Below are positions 1 through 7,994 of a stretch of 64,000 nucleotides of DNA, piece after piece. This stretch comes from Streptomyces sp. NRRL S-87. GTDB lineage: Bacteria > Actinomycetota > Actinomycetes > Streptomycetales > Streptomycetaceae. The DNA is taken from the NCBI RefSeq assembly GCF_000719335.1, contig NZ_JOGB01000019.1:62001-126000 (forward strand), in the 5' to 3' direction. The notes below the pieces were generated by a model. That model was not told where the DNA came from and made no database searches. It saw only the letters and a program-made list of their open reading frames with translations. The position numbers and the translations under genes were made by a program. Each line of letters opens with the position of its first letter. Position 1 is the stretch's first letter.

Positions 1-376
1 ATTCCCCGGACACGCGTGCATGCCTTGGCCTAAGCTGCCCTCAACTGTCACAGCAGTGCGGGGGGAGATCAACCCTTCGGCATGACATTCACCCTTTCCG
101 AAGCGGGTGGACATATGTCCGAATGCCCCGCATCCGTCGCACGGCGCCCCTTGTGAGACGACCGGCTTGTCCCGAATCGCCGGAATGGCCCGTCATGTCG
201 CCGCGTCACTCCGTCGGGTGATCTGCCGCTTACGCATAGTCCGTTCGGACCATTCAAGATTGGGCCCGTCGGGGGTGTTGCGCTGTGCCCGCCTTCCGTA
301 ACGTCCTCAACTGGCAGCGGTGAATATGCCGCTACCGCCGTGGGGGAGCCTCGATTCGGGAGAGGACGGCGCCGTA
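1..376. other. wblA upstream control region, no gene seen
   Basis: I see no convincing coding frame here; the open frames are short and lack Streptomyces codon bias. The stretch is AT-richer than its surroundings in places and holds a perfect 12-bp palindrome (109-120). A long upstream region fits wblA, which is known in Streptomyces to be controlled by several developmental regulators. Confidence 0.5.
109..120. promoter_or_regulatory. Perfect 12-bp palindrome upstream of wblA
   Basis: GGACATATGTCC is its own reverse complement and lies about 260 bp before the wblA start. It has the size and symmetry of a dimeric-regulator site. Which protein would bind is not evident. Confidence 0.35.
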
Positions 377-727
377 ATGGGCTGGGTTACCGACTGGAGT
401 GCGCAGGCAGCCTGCCGCACTACCGATCCGGATGAGTTGTTCGTACAGGGTGCAGCGCAGAACAGGGCCAAGGCGGTGTGCACCGGTTGCCCGGTGCGGA
501 CCGAGTGCCTCGCGGACGCGCTCGACAACCGCGTCGAGTTCGGTGTCTGGGGCGGCATGACCGAGCGGGAGCGGCGCGCACTGCTGCGCAGGCGCCCGAC
601 CGTGACCTCCTGGCGGCGACTGCTGGAGACCGCTCGTACGGAGTACGAGCGCAGCACCGGCATCCTCGGAATGGATGCCGACGAGGAGGCGGACGTCGCC
701 TACGAGACGTACGCGGCGGCCGGGTAG
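377..727 (+). CDS. wblA: WhiB-like iron-sulfur regulator WblA
   Basis: A 116-residue WhiB-family protein. Four cysteines (C13, C35, C38, C44) form the C..C-x2-C-x5-C set that holds a 4Fe-4S cluster. They are followed by the GVWGG turn (G56-G60) and a basic RRALLRRR DNA-binding tail. The sequence matches what I know of S. coelicolor WblA (SCO3579), the WhiB4-class member that represses antibiotic production and promotes sporulation. The start at 377 follows a GGAGAGG ribosome site; an in-frame upstream start at 320 would add residues untypical of the family. It is convergent with the ATPase pair on the other strand, an order also found at M. tuberculosis whiB4. Confidence 0.93.
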   Translation: MGWVTDWSAQAACRTTDPDELFVQGAAQNRAKAVCTGCPVRTECLADALDNRVEFGVWGGMTERERRALLRRRPTVTSWRRLLETARTEYERSTGILGMDADEEADVAYETYAAAG

Positions 728-824
728 ACCCGGCACCGGTACCCCTTCGCGGGCGGACGCGCTCCACCGCGGACGGACCGGTCCCTCCGGGCGTCCCCGG
801 AGCTCCTCCCACGCTCGTGTCCGA

Positions 825-2093
825 TCAGCCCCGCTGACCGGTCGTGAGCCGCTCACCGATGGCCCGAAGCCCGGCGAGGTCGTGCACATCGCCGGGCAGG
901 GCGGCCACCTCGGCCACCGGCACCTCAGGGTGCAGTGACGTGAAGCGGTCGCGCGTCTGCTGCTCGCGCGCGATCACCTGCATGCGTTCGGCGTGCAGGC
1001 GCAGCAGCCCGGCGGCGATCAGGTCGGCGTCCGAGGCGCCGCTCGTGCCGGCCGATCCGTTCGTGGGGCCACCACCGCCATGCGGGGGAGCGTCCGAGGC
1101 GGTGGAGTCACGAAGTCCAGCTTTCCCGGACTCCTGATCGACAATGCCGCCTTCTTCAAGATTCTCCGCGGCTGCCAGGGCCCGCTCCGCCGAGAGCCCG
1201 TCGGCGCCACTGCCGTGCACCCGGTTCAACACCAGCCCGGCCAGCGGCATGTCGTCCGCGGCCAGCCGCTCCACGAAGTACGCCGCCTCGCGCAGCGCGT
1301 CCGGCTCCGGCGCCGCGACCACGAGGAAGGCCGTCCCCGGCGCCTGCAGCAGCCGGTACGTGGCGTCGGCGCGGGTGCGGAAGCCCCCGAACATGGTGTC
1401 CATCGCCGCCACGAAGGTCTGCACGTCCTTCAGCAGCTGGCCCCCCATCAGCTTGCTCAGGGTGCCGGTCATCATCGACATGCCGACGTTCAGGAACTTC
1501 ATCCCGGCCCGGCCGCCCACCTTCGCCGGCGCCATCAGCACCCGGATGAACTTCCCGTCCAGGAACGACCCCAGCCGCTTCGGCGCGTCCAGGAAGTCCA
1601 GCGCGGACCGGCTCGGCGGGGTGTCCACCACGATCAGGTCCCAGTCCTCGCGCGCCCGCAGCTGGCCCAGCTTCTCCATGGCCATGTACTCCTGCGTGCC
1701 GGCGAAACCGGCCGACAGGGACTGGTAGAAGGGGTTCTCCAGGATCGCCCGGGCCCGGTCGGGGTCCGCGTGGGACTCGACGATCTCGTCGAAGGTCCGC
1801 TTCATGTCGAGCATCATGGCGTGCAGCGCGCCACCGGCCGCACCCGCGTCCGCCACCGGCCGCGGGGTGTTGTCCAGCACGTCGATCCCCATCGACTGCG
1901 CCAGCCGCCGCGCGGGGTCGATGGTCAGCACCACCACCTTGCGCCCCCGCTCGGCCGCCCGTACGCCCAGGGCCGCAGCGGTCGTGGTCTTGCCCACCCC
2001 GCCCGCGCCGCAGCACACCACGATCCGGGTCTCCGGGTCGTCCAGCAGCGCGTCCACGTCCAGCAACGGGGGAGTCCTCAGCGCACTGCTCAC
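825..2093 (-). CDS. ArsA/Get3-like P-loop ATPase, second of a pair
   Basis: A 422-residue soluble ATPase of the ArsA/Get3 (anion-transporting ATPase) family. GAGGVGKTT at residues 29-37 is the Walker A loop, followed by a TIDPARRLAQ switch-like segment and DTPPSR near residue 165. The GTG start overlaps the stop of the upstream ATPase by four bases, so the two are co-transcribed and probably form a heterodimer. Around residues 317-358 a Gly/Ser/Pro-rich stretch interrupts the C-terminal part and looks like an insertion relative to the family core. The substrate is unknown. Homologues Rv3679-Rv3680 sit beside whiB4 in mycobacteria. Membrane-protein targeting is unlikely to be its only possible role; no transporter subunit is adjacent. 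Confidence 0.85.
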   Translation of the reverse strand: MSSALRTPPLLDVDALLDDPETRIVVCCGAGGVGKTTTAAALGVRAAERGRKVVVLTIDPARRLAQSMGIDVLDNTPRPVADAGAAGGALHAMMLDMKRTFDEIVESHADPDRARAILENPFYQSLSAGFAGTQEYMAMEKLGQLRAREDWDLIVVDTPPSRSALDFLDAPKRLGSFLDGKFIRVLMAPAKVGGRAGMKFLNVGMSMMTGTLSKLMGGQLLKDVQTFVAAMDTMFGGFRTRADATYRLLQAPGTAFLVVAAPEPDALREAAYFVERLAADDMPLAGLVLNRVHGSGADGLSAERALAAAENLEEGGIVDQESGKAGLRDSTASDAPPHGGGGPTNGSAGTSGASDADLIAAGLLRLHAERMQVIAREQQTRDRFTSLHPEVPVAEVAALPGDVHDLAGLRAIGERLTTGQRG

Positions 2094-3070
2094 GCGGCGC
2101 TCACCTGCTTCCGCAGCTCCGCCGCCAGGTCGTACAGCCCGGCGAGCTCCATCCCGCCGCCCAGCAGCGGCAGTTCGTACGCGTCCACGCCCAGCCCCGC
2201 CAGCACGGCACGCTGCTCTCGCTCCAGCTCCACCCGCTCGGCGTGCTCCGCGGCCTGCTCCAGCAGCGGGTCCACCAGCCGCTCGGCCGGGCCGCCGCGG
2301 CGCGCCGCGCCCAGCCCCGCCCGGGACAGCGCCCGCGCCACCTCGCCGCGCCGCTCGCCCGAGGCGGCCCGCAGGGCCTCCTCGTCCAGATGGTGCGGAC
2401 GCACCATGTTGACCACGACCCGGCCCACCGGCAGGCCCGCGGCCCGCAGCTCGTCGATGCCGTCGGAGGTCTCCTGCACCGGCATCTCCTCCAGCAGGGT
2501 GACCAGGTGCACGGCCGTGTCGGGGGACTTCAGGACCTTCATCACCGCCTGGGCCTGGTTGTGGATGGGGCCGAAGCGCGCCAGCCCCGCCACCTCGTCG
2601 TTCACGTTCAGGAAGCGGGTGATGCGGCCGGTCGGCGGCGCGTCCATCACCACGTGGTCGTAGACGAAGCGGCCCGCCTTGTCCTTGCGCTTGACCGCCT
2701 CGCAGGCCTTGCCGGTCAGCAGGACGTCCCGCAGACCGGGGGCGATGGTGGTGGCGAAGTCGATGGCGCCGAGCTTCTTCAGCGCCCGTCCGGCCGAACC
2801 GAGCTTGTAGAACATCTGGAGGTAGTCGAGCAGCGCCCGTTCGGCGTCGATGGCCAGGGCGTGCACCTCCCCGCCGCCCGGCGCCACCGCGATCTTCCGC
2901 TCCTCGTACGGGAGCGCCTCCGTGCCGAAGAGCTGCGCGATCCCCTGCCTGCCCTCGACTTCCACGAGAAGTGTCCGCTTGCCCTCGGTCGCGAGGGCGA
3001 GCGCGAGTGCTGCGGCGACCGTGGTCTTACCGGTGCCGCCCTTGCCGCTGACCACCTGGAGCCTGCTCAC
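2090..3070 (-). CDS. ArsA/Get3-like P-loop ATPase, first of a pair
   Basis: A 326-residue protein that opens with SGKGGTGKTT (residues 8-17), a deviant Walker A with the signature lysine K10 and catalytic K15 used by dimerising ArsA/MinD/Get3 ATPases. DAPPTGRITRFLN near residue 145 is the Walker B/switch region. It starts with GTG at 3070 and its stop overlaps the next ATPase start (GTGA). Having two paralogous ATPases in tandem suggests an obligate heteromer, as in the two halves of ArsA. It is divergent from the DUF4177/RidA genes, separated by only about 70 bp that must contain both promoters. Confidence 0.87.
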   Translation of the reverse strand: MSRLQVVSGKGGTGKTTVAAALALALATEGKRTLLVEVEGRQGIAQLFGTEALPYEERKIAVAPGGGEVHALAIDAERALLDYLQMFYKLGSAGRALKKLGAIDFATTIAPGLRDVLLTGKACEAVKRKDKAGRFVYDHVVMDAPPTGRITRFLNVNDEVAGLARFGPIHNQAQAVMKVLKSPDTAVHLVTLLEEMPVQETSDGIDELRAAGLPVGRVVVNMVRPHHLDEEALRAASGERRGEVARALSRAGLGAARRGGPAERLVDPLLEQAAEHAERVELEREQRAVLAGLGVDAYELPLLGGGMELAGLYDLAAELRKQVSAA

Positions 3071-3125
3071 GCGTCGAGCCTAACCACTCGCCTTTCGGGC
3101 TGCGCATGAGCCCTCGTCCAGGTAT

Positions 3126-3131
3126 TACGCT
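3126..3131 (+). promoter_or_regulatory. Leaderless -10 box for DUF4177 gene
   Basis: TACGCT, ending 8 bases before the ATG at 3140. No ribosome-binding site precedes this ATG, which fits a leaderless transcript. Confidence 0.45.
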
Positions 3132-3139
3132 CCCCTGCT

Positions 3140-3301
3140 ATGAAGAAGTTCGAATACGCGACGGTCCCGCTGCTGGTCCACGCCACGAAGCAGATCCTCG
3201 ACACGTGGGGCGAGGACGGCTGGGAGCTCGTCCAGGTCGTGCCCGGGCCGAACAACCCCGAGCAGCTGGTCGCCTACCTGAAGCGGGAGAAGCAGGCATG
3301 A
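3140..3301 (+). CDS. Small DUF4177-like protein
   Basis: A 53-residue protein starting MKKFEYATVPLLVHATKQIL, with the motif WGEDGWELVQVVPGP. The FEY...WE.GWEL pattern is that of DUF4177 and similar tiny alpha/beta proteins of unknown function. The start has no ribosome site but a suitable -10 box. The stop TGA overlaps the ATG of the next gene (ATGA), so it is translationally coupled to the RidA-like gene. Confidence 0.8.
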   Translation: MKKFEYATVPLLVHATKQILDTWGEDGWELVQVVPGPNNPEQLVAYLKREKQA

Positions 3302-3762
3302 GCGCTGTCGAGGCCAAGCTCGCCGAGCTCGGACTGACGCTCCCCGAGGTCGTGCCCCCGCTGGCCGCCTACCAGCCGGCCGTCCGCTCCGGCGCGTACG
3401 TCTACACCGCGGGCCAGCTCCCGATGGTCGAGGGCAAGCTCCCGCTGACCGGCAAGGTCGGCGGCGAGGTCTCCGCCGAGGAGGCCAAGGCGCTCGCGGC
3501 GACCTGCGCCCTGAACGCGCTGGCCGCCGTGAAGTCCGTCATCGGTGACCTGGACAAGATCGTGCGGGTCGTGAAGGTCGTCGGTTTCGTCGCCTCGGCC
3601 CCCGACTTCACCGCCCAGCCCGGCGTCATCAACGGCGCCAGTGAGCTGCTCGGCGAGGTCCTCGGCGAGAAGGGCGTGCACGCCCGCAGCGCCGTCGGCG
3701 TCGCGGTCCTGCCGCTGGACGCGCCCGTCGAGGTCGAGTTCCAGGTGGAAGTCGCGGACTGA
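3298..3762 (+). CDS. RidA/YjgF-family protein
   Basis: A 154-residue RidA-superfamily protein (YjgF/YER057c/UK114). Members are trimeric enamine/imine deaminases, though many subgroups have other roles. Seen here are the VYTAGQLP segment in the first third, a helix with TCALNALAAVKSVIG, and the closing ARSAVGVAVLPLDAPVEVE strand carrying the arginine that binds carboxylates in active members. The start at 3298 is fixed by overlap with the preceding stop. A perfect inverted repeat just downstream terminates the two-gene unit. Its mycobacterial counterpart at the whiB4 locus is Rv3678c. Confidence 0.87.
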   Translation: MSAVEAKLAELGLTLPEVVPPLAAYQPAVRSGAYVYTAGQLPMVEGKLPLTGKVGGEVSAEEAKALAATCALNALAAVKSVIGDLDKIVRVVKVVGFVASAPDFTAQPGVINGASELLGEVLGEKGVHARSAVGVAVLPLDAPVEVEFQVEVAD

Positions 3763-3775
3763 CGCTGCCGCCACC

Positions 3776-3811
3776 GAGGGGGTCCCGGGGACGCGTCCCC
3801 GGGACCCCCTC
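3776..3811 (+). terminator. Terminator hairpin after RidA-like gene
   Basis: A perfect inverted repeat with 18-bp arms and no spacer, centred on ACGCGT, starting 14 bases after the stop codon. No U-tract follows, as usual for Streptomyces. Confidence 0.75.
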
Positions 3812-3832
3812 GAACATCCCGCCGGATCGCCG

Positions 3833-3838
3833 TAGGCT
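3833..3838 (+). promoter_or_regulatory. Leaderless -10 box for NUDIX gene
   Basis: TAGGCT ends 6 bases before the ATG at 3845, placing the transcription start at or next to the A of the ATG. No Shine-Dalgarno sequence is present. Confidence 0.6.
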
Positions 3839-3844
3839 CCGCCC

Positions 3845-4786
3845 ATGTCGAACGGTGAGACGAACGGGCAGCGCGGCCCGCACGGCGAGCAGGACCAGCA
3901 GACACCCGGCCCCGCCCCCGCCGGCGGCCAGTGGTACCCGCCGGAGTGGCCCGACCGCATCCGCGCCCTCGCGGACGGCAGCCTGACGCCCGTGGCCCCC
4001 AAGCGCGCGGCCACCGTCATGCTGCTGCGCGACGCCGCCGACGGCCCCGACGTCCACATGCTGCGCCGCCGCGCCTCCATGGCCTTCGCCGGCGGCGCGT
4101 ACGCCTACCCCGGCGGCGGCGTCGACCCGCGCGACGACGACCACCTGGTGGGCTGGGCCGGACCCGCCCTCGACCACTGGGCGAAGCGCCTGGGCACCGA
4201 GCCCGCCACCGCCCAGGCCATCGTGTGCGCCGCGGTCAGGGAGACGTACGAGGAGGCGGGCGTCCTGCTCGCCGGCCCGACGGCCGACACCGTGGTCGAC
4301 GACACCACCGGGGACGACTGGGAGACCGACCGGCAGGCCCTGGTGGCCCGCGAGCTCTCCTTCGCCGACTTCCTCGACCGCCGCGGCCTGCTGCTGCGCT
4401 CCGACCTCCTGGGCGCCTGGGCGCGCTGGATCACCCCCGAGTTCGAGCCGCGCCGCTACGACACCTGGTTCTTCGTGGCCGCCCTCCCCGAGGGCCAGCG
4501 CACCCGCAACGCCTCCACCGAGGCCGACCGGACCGTTTGGATCCGCCCCTCCGAGGCAGCCGCGGGGTACGACCGGGGCGAGCTGCTGATGATGCCGCCC
4601 ACCATTTCGACCCTGCGCTCCCTGGAGCCGTACGGGAGTGCCGCCGACGCCCTCGCGGCCGCCGAAGGCCAGGACCTGACACCGGTGCTGGCGCAGGCCA
4701 GGCTGGAAGGGGGCGAGCTGGTGCTCAGCTGGCCGGGCCACGACGAGTTCACCAAGCGGGTGGGGACGACGGGAGGTGCGTCATGA
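3845..4786 (+). CDS. NUDIX hydrolase
   Basis: A 313-residue NUDIX-fold protein. FAGGAYAYPGGGVDPRD (about residues 78-94) is the GG lead-in of the NUDIX box. RETYEEAGVLL (about 130-140) supplies the RE-x2-EE-xG metal-binding core. The spacing between the halves is longer than in the classic 23-residue box, because a helix-bearing insert separates them; this is seen in larger diphosphatases. The N-terminal 35 residues are Gly/Pro/Gln-rich and probably disordered. It is transcribed leaderlessly, and its stop overlaps the start of the metallo-hydrolase (ATGA). The substrate cannot be read from the sequence. Confidence 0.85.
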   Translation: MSNGETNGQRGPHGEQDQQTPGPAPAGGQWYPPEWPDRIRALADGSLTPVAPKRAATVMLLRDAADGPDVHMLRRRASMAFAGGAYAYPGGGVDPRDDDHLVGWAGPALDHWAKRLGTEPATAQAIVCAAVRETYEEAGVLLAGPTADTVVDDTTGDDWETDRQALVARELSFADFLDRRGLLLRSDLLGAWARWITPEFEPRRYDTWFFVAALPEGQRTRNASTEADRTVWIRPSEAAAGYDRGELLMMPPTISTLRSLEPYGSAADALAAAEGQDLTPVLAQARLEGGELVLSWPGHDEFTKRVGTTGGAS

Positions 4787-5631
4787 CGGACGCCGCCGCG
4801 CTGCCGGGCCAGCCCCGTGGTGCCGTGGTCTCGGGGCCGGCGACGGCCCGGGCGGTCAACGTCCTTGCGCCGAACGCCTCCGCCATGACGCTGGACGGCA
4901 CCAACACGTGGATCGTCTCCGAGCCCGACTCGGAGCTGGCCGCGGTGATCGACCCGGGCCCGCTGGACGAGGCGCACCTGCGCGCGGTGGTCGCGGCCGC
5001 CGAGGCGGCCGGCAAGCGGGTCGCCCTCACGCTGCTGACCCACGGGCACCCCGACCACGCCGAGGGCGCCGGCCGCTTCGCCGAGCTGACCCGGACGAAG
5101 GTACGGGCCCTCGACCCGGCCCTGCGGCTGGGCGACGAGGGCCTCGCGGCCGGCCAGGCCGTCCGGGTCGGCGGTCTGGAGCTGCGGGTGGTCCCCACGC
5201 CCGGGCACACCGCCGACTCGCTCTGCTTCCATCTGCCCGCCGACGGGGCCGTGCTGACGGGGGACACGATCCTCGGACGCGGGACGACGGTGGTGGCGCA
5301 CCCCGACGGACGGCTGGGCGACTACCTCGACTCGCTGCGGCGGCTGCGCTCCCTGACGGTCGACGACGGCGTGCACACGGTGCTGCCGGGGCACGGGCCG
5401 GTGCTGGACGACGCCCAGGGCGCGGTCGAGTTCTACCTCGCGCACCGGGCGCACCGGCTGGCGCAGGTCGAGACGGCGGTGGAGGACGGCTTCACCACGG
5501 CCCCGGAGGTCGTGGCCCACGTGTACGCGGACGTGGACCGGTCGCTGTGGCCGGCGGCCGAGTGGTCGGTGCGGGCGCAGTTGGAGTACCTGCGCGAGCA
5601 CGGTCTGATCCCGGGGCCGCCCGGCTACTGA
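4783..5631 (+). CDS. Metallo-beta-lactamase-fold hydrolase (LACTB2-like)
   Basis: A 282-residue binuclear zinc hydrolase. H87-x-H89-x-D91-H92 is the HxHxDH signature. TPGHTADS supplies the third histidine, GDTILG the bridging aspartate, and LPGHGP the last histidine. A C-terminal winged-helix-like tail (LAHRAHRL onward) resembles LACTB2-type enzymes, some of which are RNases. It is coupled to the NUDIX gene by a four-base overlap. Synteny with Rv3677c beside mycobacterial crp supports orthology. RNA processing or thioester hydrolysis are both possible. Confidence 0.87.
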   Translation: MTDAAALPGQPRGAVVSGPATARAVNVLAPNASAMTLDGTNTWIVSEPDSELAAVIDPGPLDEAHLRAVVAAAEAAGKRVALTLLTHGHPDHAEGAGRFAELTRTKVRALDPALRLGDEGLAAGQAVRVGGLELRVVPTPGHTADSLCFHLPADGAVLTGDTILGRGTTVVAHPDGRLGDYLDSLRRLRSLTVDDGVHTVLPGHGPVLDDAQGAVEFYLAHRAHRLAQVETAVEDGFTTAPEVVAHVYADVDRSLWPAAEWSVRAQLEYLREHGLIPGPPGY

Positions 5632-5657
5632 CCTGTCCGGGCTGTCCGCCGGTCACT

Positions 5658-5663
5658 TAGGCT
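5658..5663 (+). promoter_or_regulatory. Leaderless -10 box
   Basis: TAGGCT ends 6 bases before the ATG at 5670, in the same geometry as at 3833 and 42668. Confidence 0.6.
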
Positions 5664-5669
5664 CCCTGC

Positions 5670-5951
5670 ATGATCTTCGCCGTCATCGCCCTCGTCCTCG
5701 CCGTGAACTGGATAACGGCCCACGTCAACCAGAAGGTCCGGGAGGTGGCCCGGAAGACCGCCCGGGTCGAGTACAAGCTCGACCTGATCATGGCCCACCT
5801 CGGCATCGAGGAGCCGGAGCCGGCGGGCCTGGACGTGGTCCGGGACCTGCTGCGCAAGAACAAGGAGATCGAGGCCATCAAGGAGTACCGGCGGATCACG
5901 GGAGCGGGCCTCAAGGAGGCCAAGGACGCCGTCGAGGCGCTCGACTACTGA
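5670..5951 (+). CDS. Small membrane protein with ribosomal L7/L12-type tail
   Basis: A 93-residue protein. Residues 1-16 form a hydrophobic anchor (MIFAVIALVLAVNWI), then comes a charged helix (QKVREVARKTARVEYKLDLI). The C-terminal 30 residues, with KEIEAIKEYRRITGAGLKEA followed by KDAVEAL, match the L7/L12 C-terminal fold. In Streptomyces such proteins are annotated as L7/L12 domain proteins of unknown role. The leaderless start is supported by the -10 box. It lies between the metallo-hydrolase and a convergent nucleotidyltransferase gene that ends five bases after its stop. Confidence 0.82.
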   Translation: MIFAVIALVLAVNWITAHVNQKVREVARKTARVEYKLDLIMAHLGIEEPEPAGLDVVRDLLRKNKEIEAIKEYRRITGAGLKEAKDAVEALDY

Positions 5952-5955
5952 GCCC

Positions 5956-6843
5956 TCACCCCGCGGGCCGCGGGGACTTCACCCCGATCACGGCGGCGTA
6001 CTCCGCCGCCAGCCACGGTCCGAGGTCCTCGGCGTACGCGTGCAGCACGGCGGGGTCGGCCGTCGGCTCCAGTGCCAGCCGGGCCGCCTCGCGCAGCTGC
6101 CCGGCGCGCTCGGGGTAGTACTCCGCGAAGGCCTCCGCCTGCCGCCCCAGGTCGCTGGTCCAGCCGCCCCACCGGGGCATGACCAGCGTGAAGGCGGTCC
6201 GGACCAGCTGCCGGGACCAGCCGCGCACCAGCCGCCGGTACGCCGCGTCGCCGGGCCCCCCGGCTCCGCTGCCGGTCACACCCGCGACGGCGACCGTTCC
6301 CGCACCCGCGCGCTCGGCCTCCGCGATCCGCTGCCGCAGCTTCGGCAGCAGGTCGGCCAGGTCGCCGTTGGTCTCGCGGGCCAGCAGCGCGTCGGGCCGG
6401 TACCGGGGCAGGTGCTCGGCGAGGTCGGCCCCGAGCAGCGGGGTGCACAGACAGGCCACGAACCAGCCCAGGTCGTACCGCTCCGCCTCGCTGAGCAGCC
6501 GCTCCTTGCCGAACAGCAGGAGGCCCACCCCGTCGACGACGGGGTGGGCGGAGTCGAGGTCGGCGGCCAGGTCGGCGGCGGCCTCCCGGTCCGCCGCCGT
6601 GGGCTCCCCGTGCAGGGCCAGCAGCAGGTCGAGGTCCGAGCGGCCGGGGCGGGCGGTGCCGCGCGGCAGCGAGCCGTACAGGTAGGCGCTGTGCAGCCGC
6701 CGGCCGTACGTCTTCACGATGCGGTCGCGCGCGTCGGCGACGAGGCCCTGGAACTCGGCCCCGATGCGGGCGAATGAGCCCTCGCGCTCGATGAACCCCT
6801 GCCCGTCCAGTCCCCTGTGCTCCACGCGCCCCATTGTGTCCAT
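5956..6843 (-). CDS. Nucleotidyltransferase-domain protein
   Basis: A roughly 290-residue protein with the minimal nucleotidyltransferase signature GSLPRGTARPGRSDLDLLLA about 55 residues in: GS followed by the metal-binding DxD (DLD). A downstream acidic-helical region includes a hydrophobic helix near WFVACLCTPLLGAD. The rest is helical and resembles streptomycin/kanamycin-nucleotidyltransferase-like or DUF4111-type proteins. Two start sites are possible: a CACAGT box 7 bases before the ATG at 6843, and a better CACAAT box (6833-6838) 7 bases before a GTG at 6825. An ATG at 6834 lies inside the second box. The target is unknown. Confidence 0.75.
   Translation of the reverse strand: MDTMGRVEHRGLDGQGFIEREGSFARIGAEFQGLVADARDRIVKTYGRRLHSAYLYGSLPRGTARPGRSDLDLLLALHGEPTAADREAAADLAADLDSAHPVVDGVGLLLFGKERLLSEAERYDLGWFVACLCTPLLGADLAEHLPRYRPDALLARETNGDLADLLPKLRQRIAEAERAGAGTVAVAGVTGSGAGGPGDAAYRRLVRGWSRQLVRTAFTLVMPRWGGWTSDLGRQAEAFAEYYPERAGQLREAARLALEPTADPAVLHAYAEDLGPWLAAEYAAVIGVKSPRPAG
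6833..6838 (-). promoter_or_regulatory. Candidate leaderless -10 box for nucleotidyltransferase
   Basis: CACAAT on the minus strand, 7 bases before a GTG at 6825. A near copy (CACAGT, 6851-6856) sits 18 bases upstream with the same spacing to the ATG at 6843, so the start is ambiguous. Confidence 0.4.
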
Positions 6844-6898
6844 GGGCCCCACTGTGCCGCGCGGCCTTTTCGCGGCCCTCGAACCACGCGCGAGCACG

Positions 6899-6932
6899 CC
6901 GAAGGCCCCGCCCGAGTGGGCGGGGCCTTCGG
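6899..6932 (-). terminator. Terminator hairpin after crp
   Basis: Perfect 15-bp stem (6899-6913 with 6918-6932) and a 4-base loop, 24 bases past the crp stop codon. Confidence 0.75.
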
Positions 6933-6956
6933 TGTCGCGGCGGGGTGCGGGACGCG

Positions 6957-7631
6957 TCAGCGGGACCGCTTCGCCAGGCGCTCGACGTCGAGCAGGATCA
7001 CGGCACGGGCCTCCAGGCGCAGCCAGCCGCGCTGGGCGAAGTCGGCCAGGGCCTTGTTCACGGTCTCGCGGGAGGCGCCGACCAGCTGGGCCAGCTCCTC
7101 CTGCGTGAGGTCGTGGACGACGTGAATGCCCTCCTCCGACTGCACGCCGAAGCGGCGCGAGAGGTCGAGCAGGGCGCGGGCGACACGGCCCGGCACGTCG
7201 GAGAAGACCAGGTCGGACATCTGGTCGTTGGTCTTGCGCAGGCGCCGGGCCACGGCGCGCAGCAGGGCGGTGGCCACCTCGGGGCGGGCGTTGAGCCACG
7301 GCTGGAGGTCGCCGTGGCCGAGGCCGAGCAGCTTGACCTCGGTCAGCGCCGTGGCGGTGGCCGTACGCGGGCCCGGGTCAAAGAGCGAAAGCTCACCGAT
7401 CAGCTCACCGGGGCCGAGGACGGCGAGCATGTTCTCGCGCCCGTCGGGGGAGGTGCGGTGCAGCTTGACCTTGCCCTCGGTGACCACGTACAGCCGGTCA
7501 CCCGGGTCGCCCTCGTGGAAGAGGGCGTCGCCGCGGGCGAGGGTCACTTCGCTCATGGAGGCGCGGAGCTCCGCGGCCTGCTCGTCATCGAGCGCCGCGA
7601 AGAGCGGGGCGCGCCGCAGAACGTCGTCCAC
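6957..7631 (-). CDS. crp: cAMP receptor protein Crp
   Basis: A 224-residue Crp/Fnr regulator. The N-terminal cyclic-nucleotide fold contains [19 protein letters not shown], the phosphate-binding cassette whose Arg-Thr pair replaces the Arg-Ser of E. coli Crp. The winged helix contains [20 protein letters not shown] (recognition helix). The length and sequence match S. coelicolor Crp (SCO3571), which controls germination and antibiotic production. The GTG start at 7631 follows AGGAGAGAG; upstream in-frame starts lack a site. It is divergent from nth, and a Crp-like sequence lies in its own upstream region (7698-7713). Confidence 0.95.
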   Translation of the reverse strand: MDDVLRRAPLFAALDDEQAAELRASMSEVTLARGDALFHEGDPGDRLYVVTEGKVKLHRTSPDGRENMLAVLGPGELIGELSLFDPGPRTATATALTEVKLLGLGHGDLQPWLNARPEVATALLRAVARRLRKTNDQMSDLVFSDVPGRVARALLDLSRRFGVQSEEGIHVVHDLTQEELAQLVGASRETVNKALADFAQRGWLRLEARAVILLDVERLAKRSR

Positions 7632-7697
7632 GAGTCTCTCTCCTATGTCGACCTGCATCAGGGGACCGTGCTCCCCATTTTGCCGGACGCTGCAAAC

Positions 7698-7713
7698 AGT
7701 GCGATCAATCACA
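7698..7713. promoter_or_regulatory. Candidate Crp binding site
   Basis: AGTGC-GATCAA-TCACA resembles the Crp consensus TGTGA-N6-TCACA: the right half is perfect and the left half matches at three of five positions. It lies 67-82 bp upstream of the crp start, suggesting autoregulation. Confidence 0.4.
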
Positions 7714-7988
7714 GGATGCCGGACGAACCGGGTGTGCTGTGCCGCCGGGGGCGAATCGATGGGCTGTTCGGGCCACCGCGGAGGGGGGGCGCGGGCGGGT
7801 CCCGGGGGCCAAGAGGCCGCCGGGCGTGGGCGGAAGGGCCTGTGGGCGCCATCATGCCAGGCGATTCCGCTCTGGGCGAACAGTGGGGGCGGAGTGATTT
7901 CGGAAGCCGTCCGGGGCGTTCGGAACCACTCCCCTGCCGCGGCGGTGCCACTTTGCGGACACGGCCCGGTCCTGTCGGCGGCCGGGCG

Positions 7989-7994
7989 TAGCCT
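7989..7994 (+). promoter_or_regulatory. Leaderless -10 box for nth
   Basis: TAGCCT ends 7 bases before the ATG at 8002; no ribosome site is present. Confidence 0.55.
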
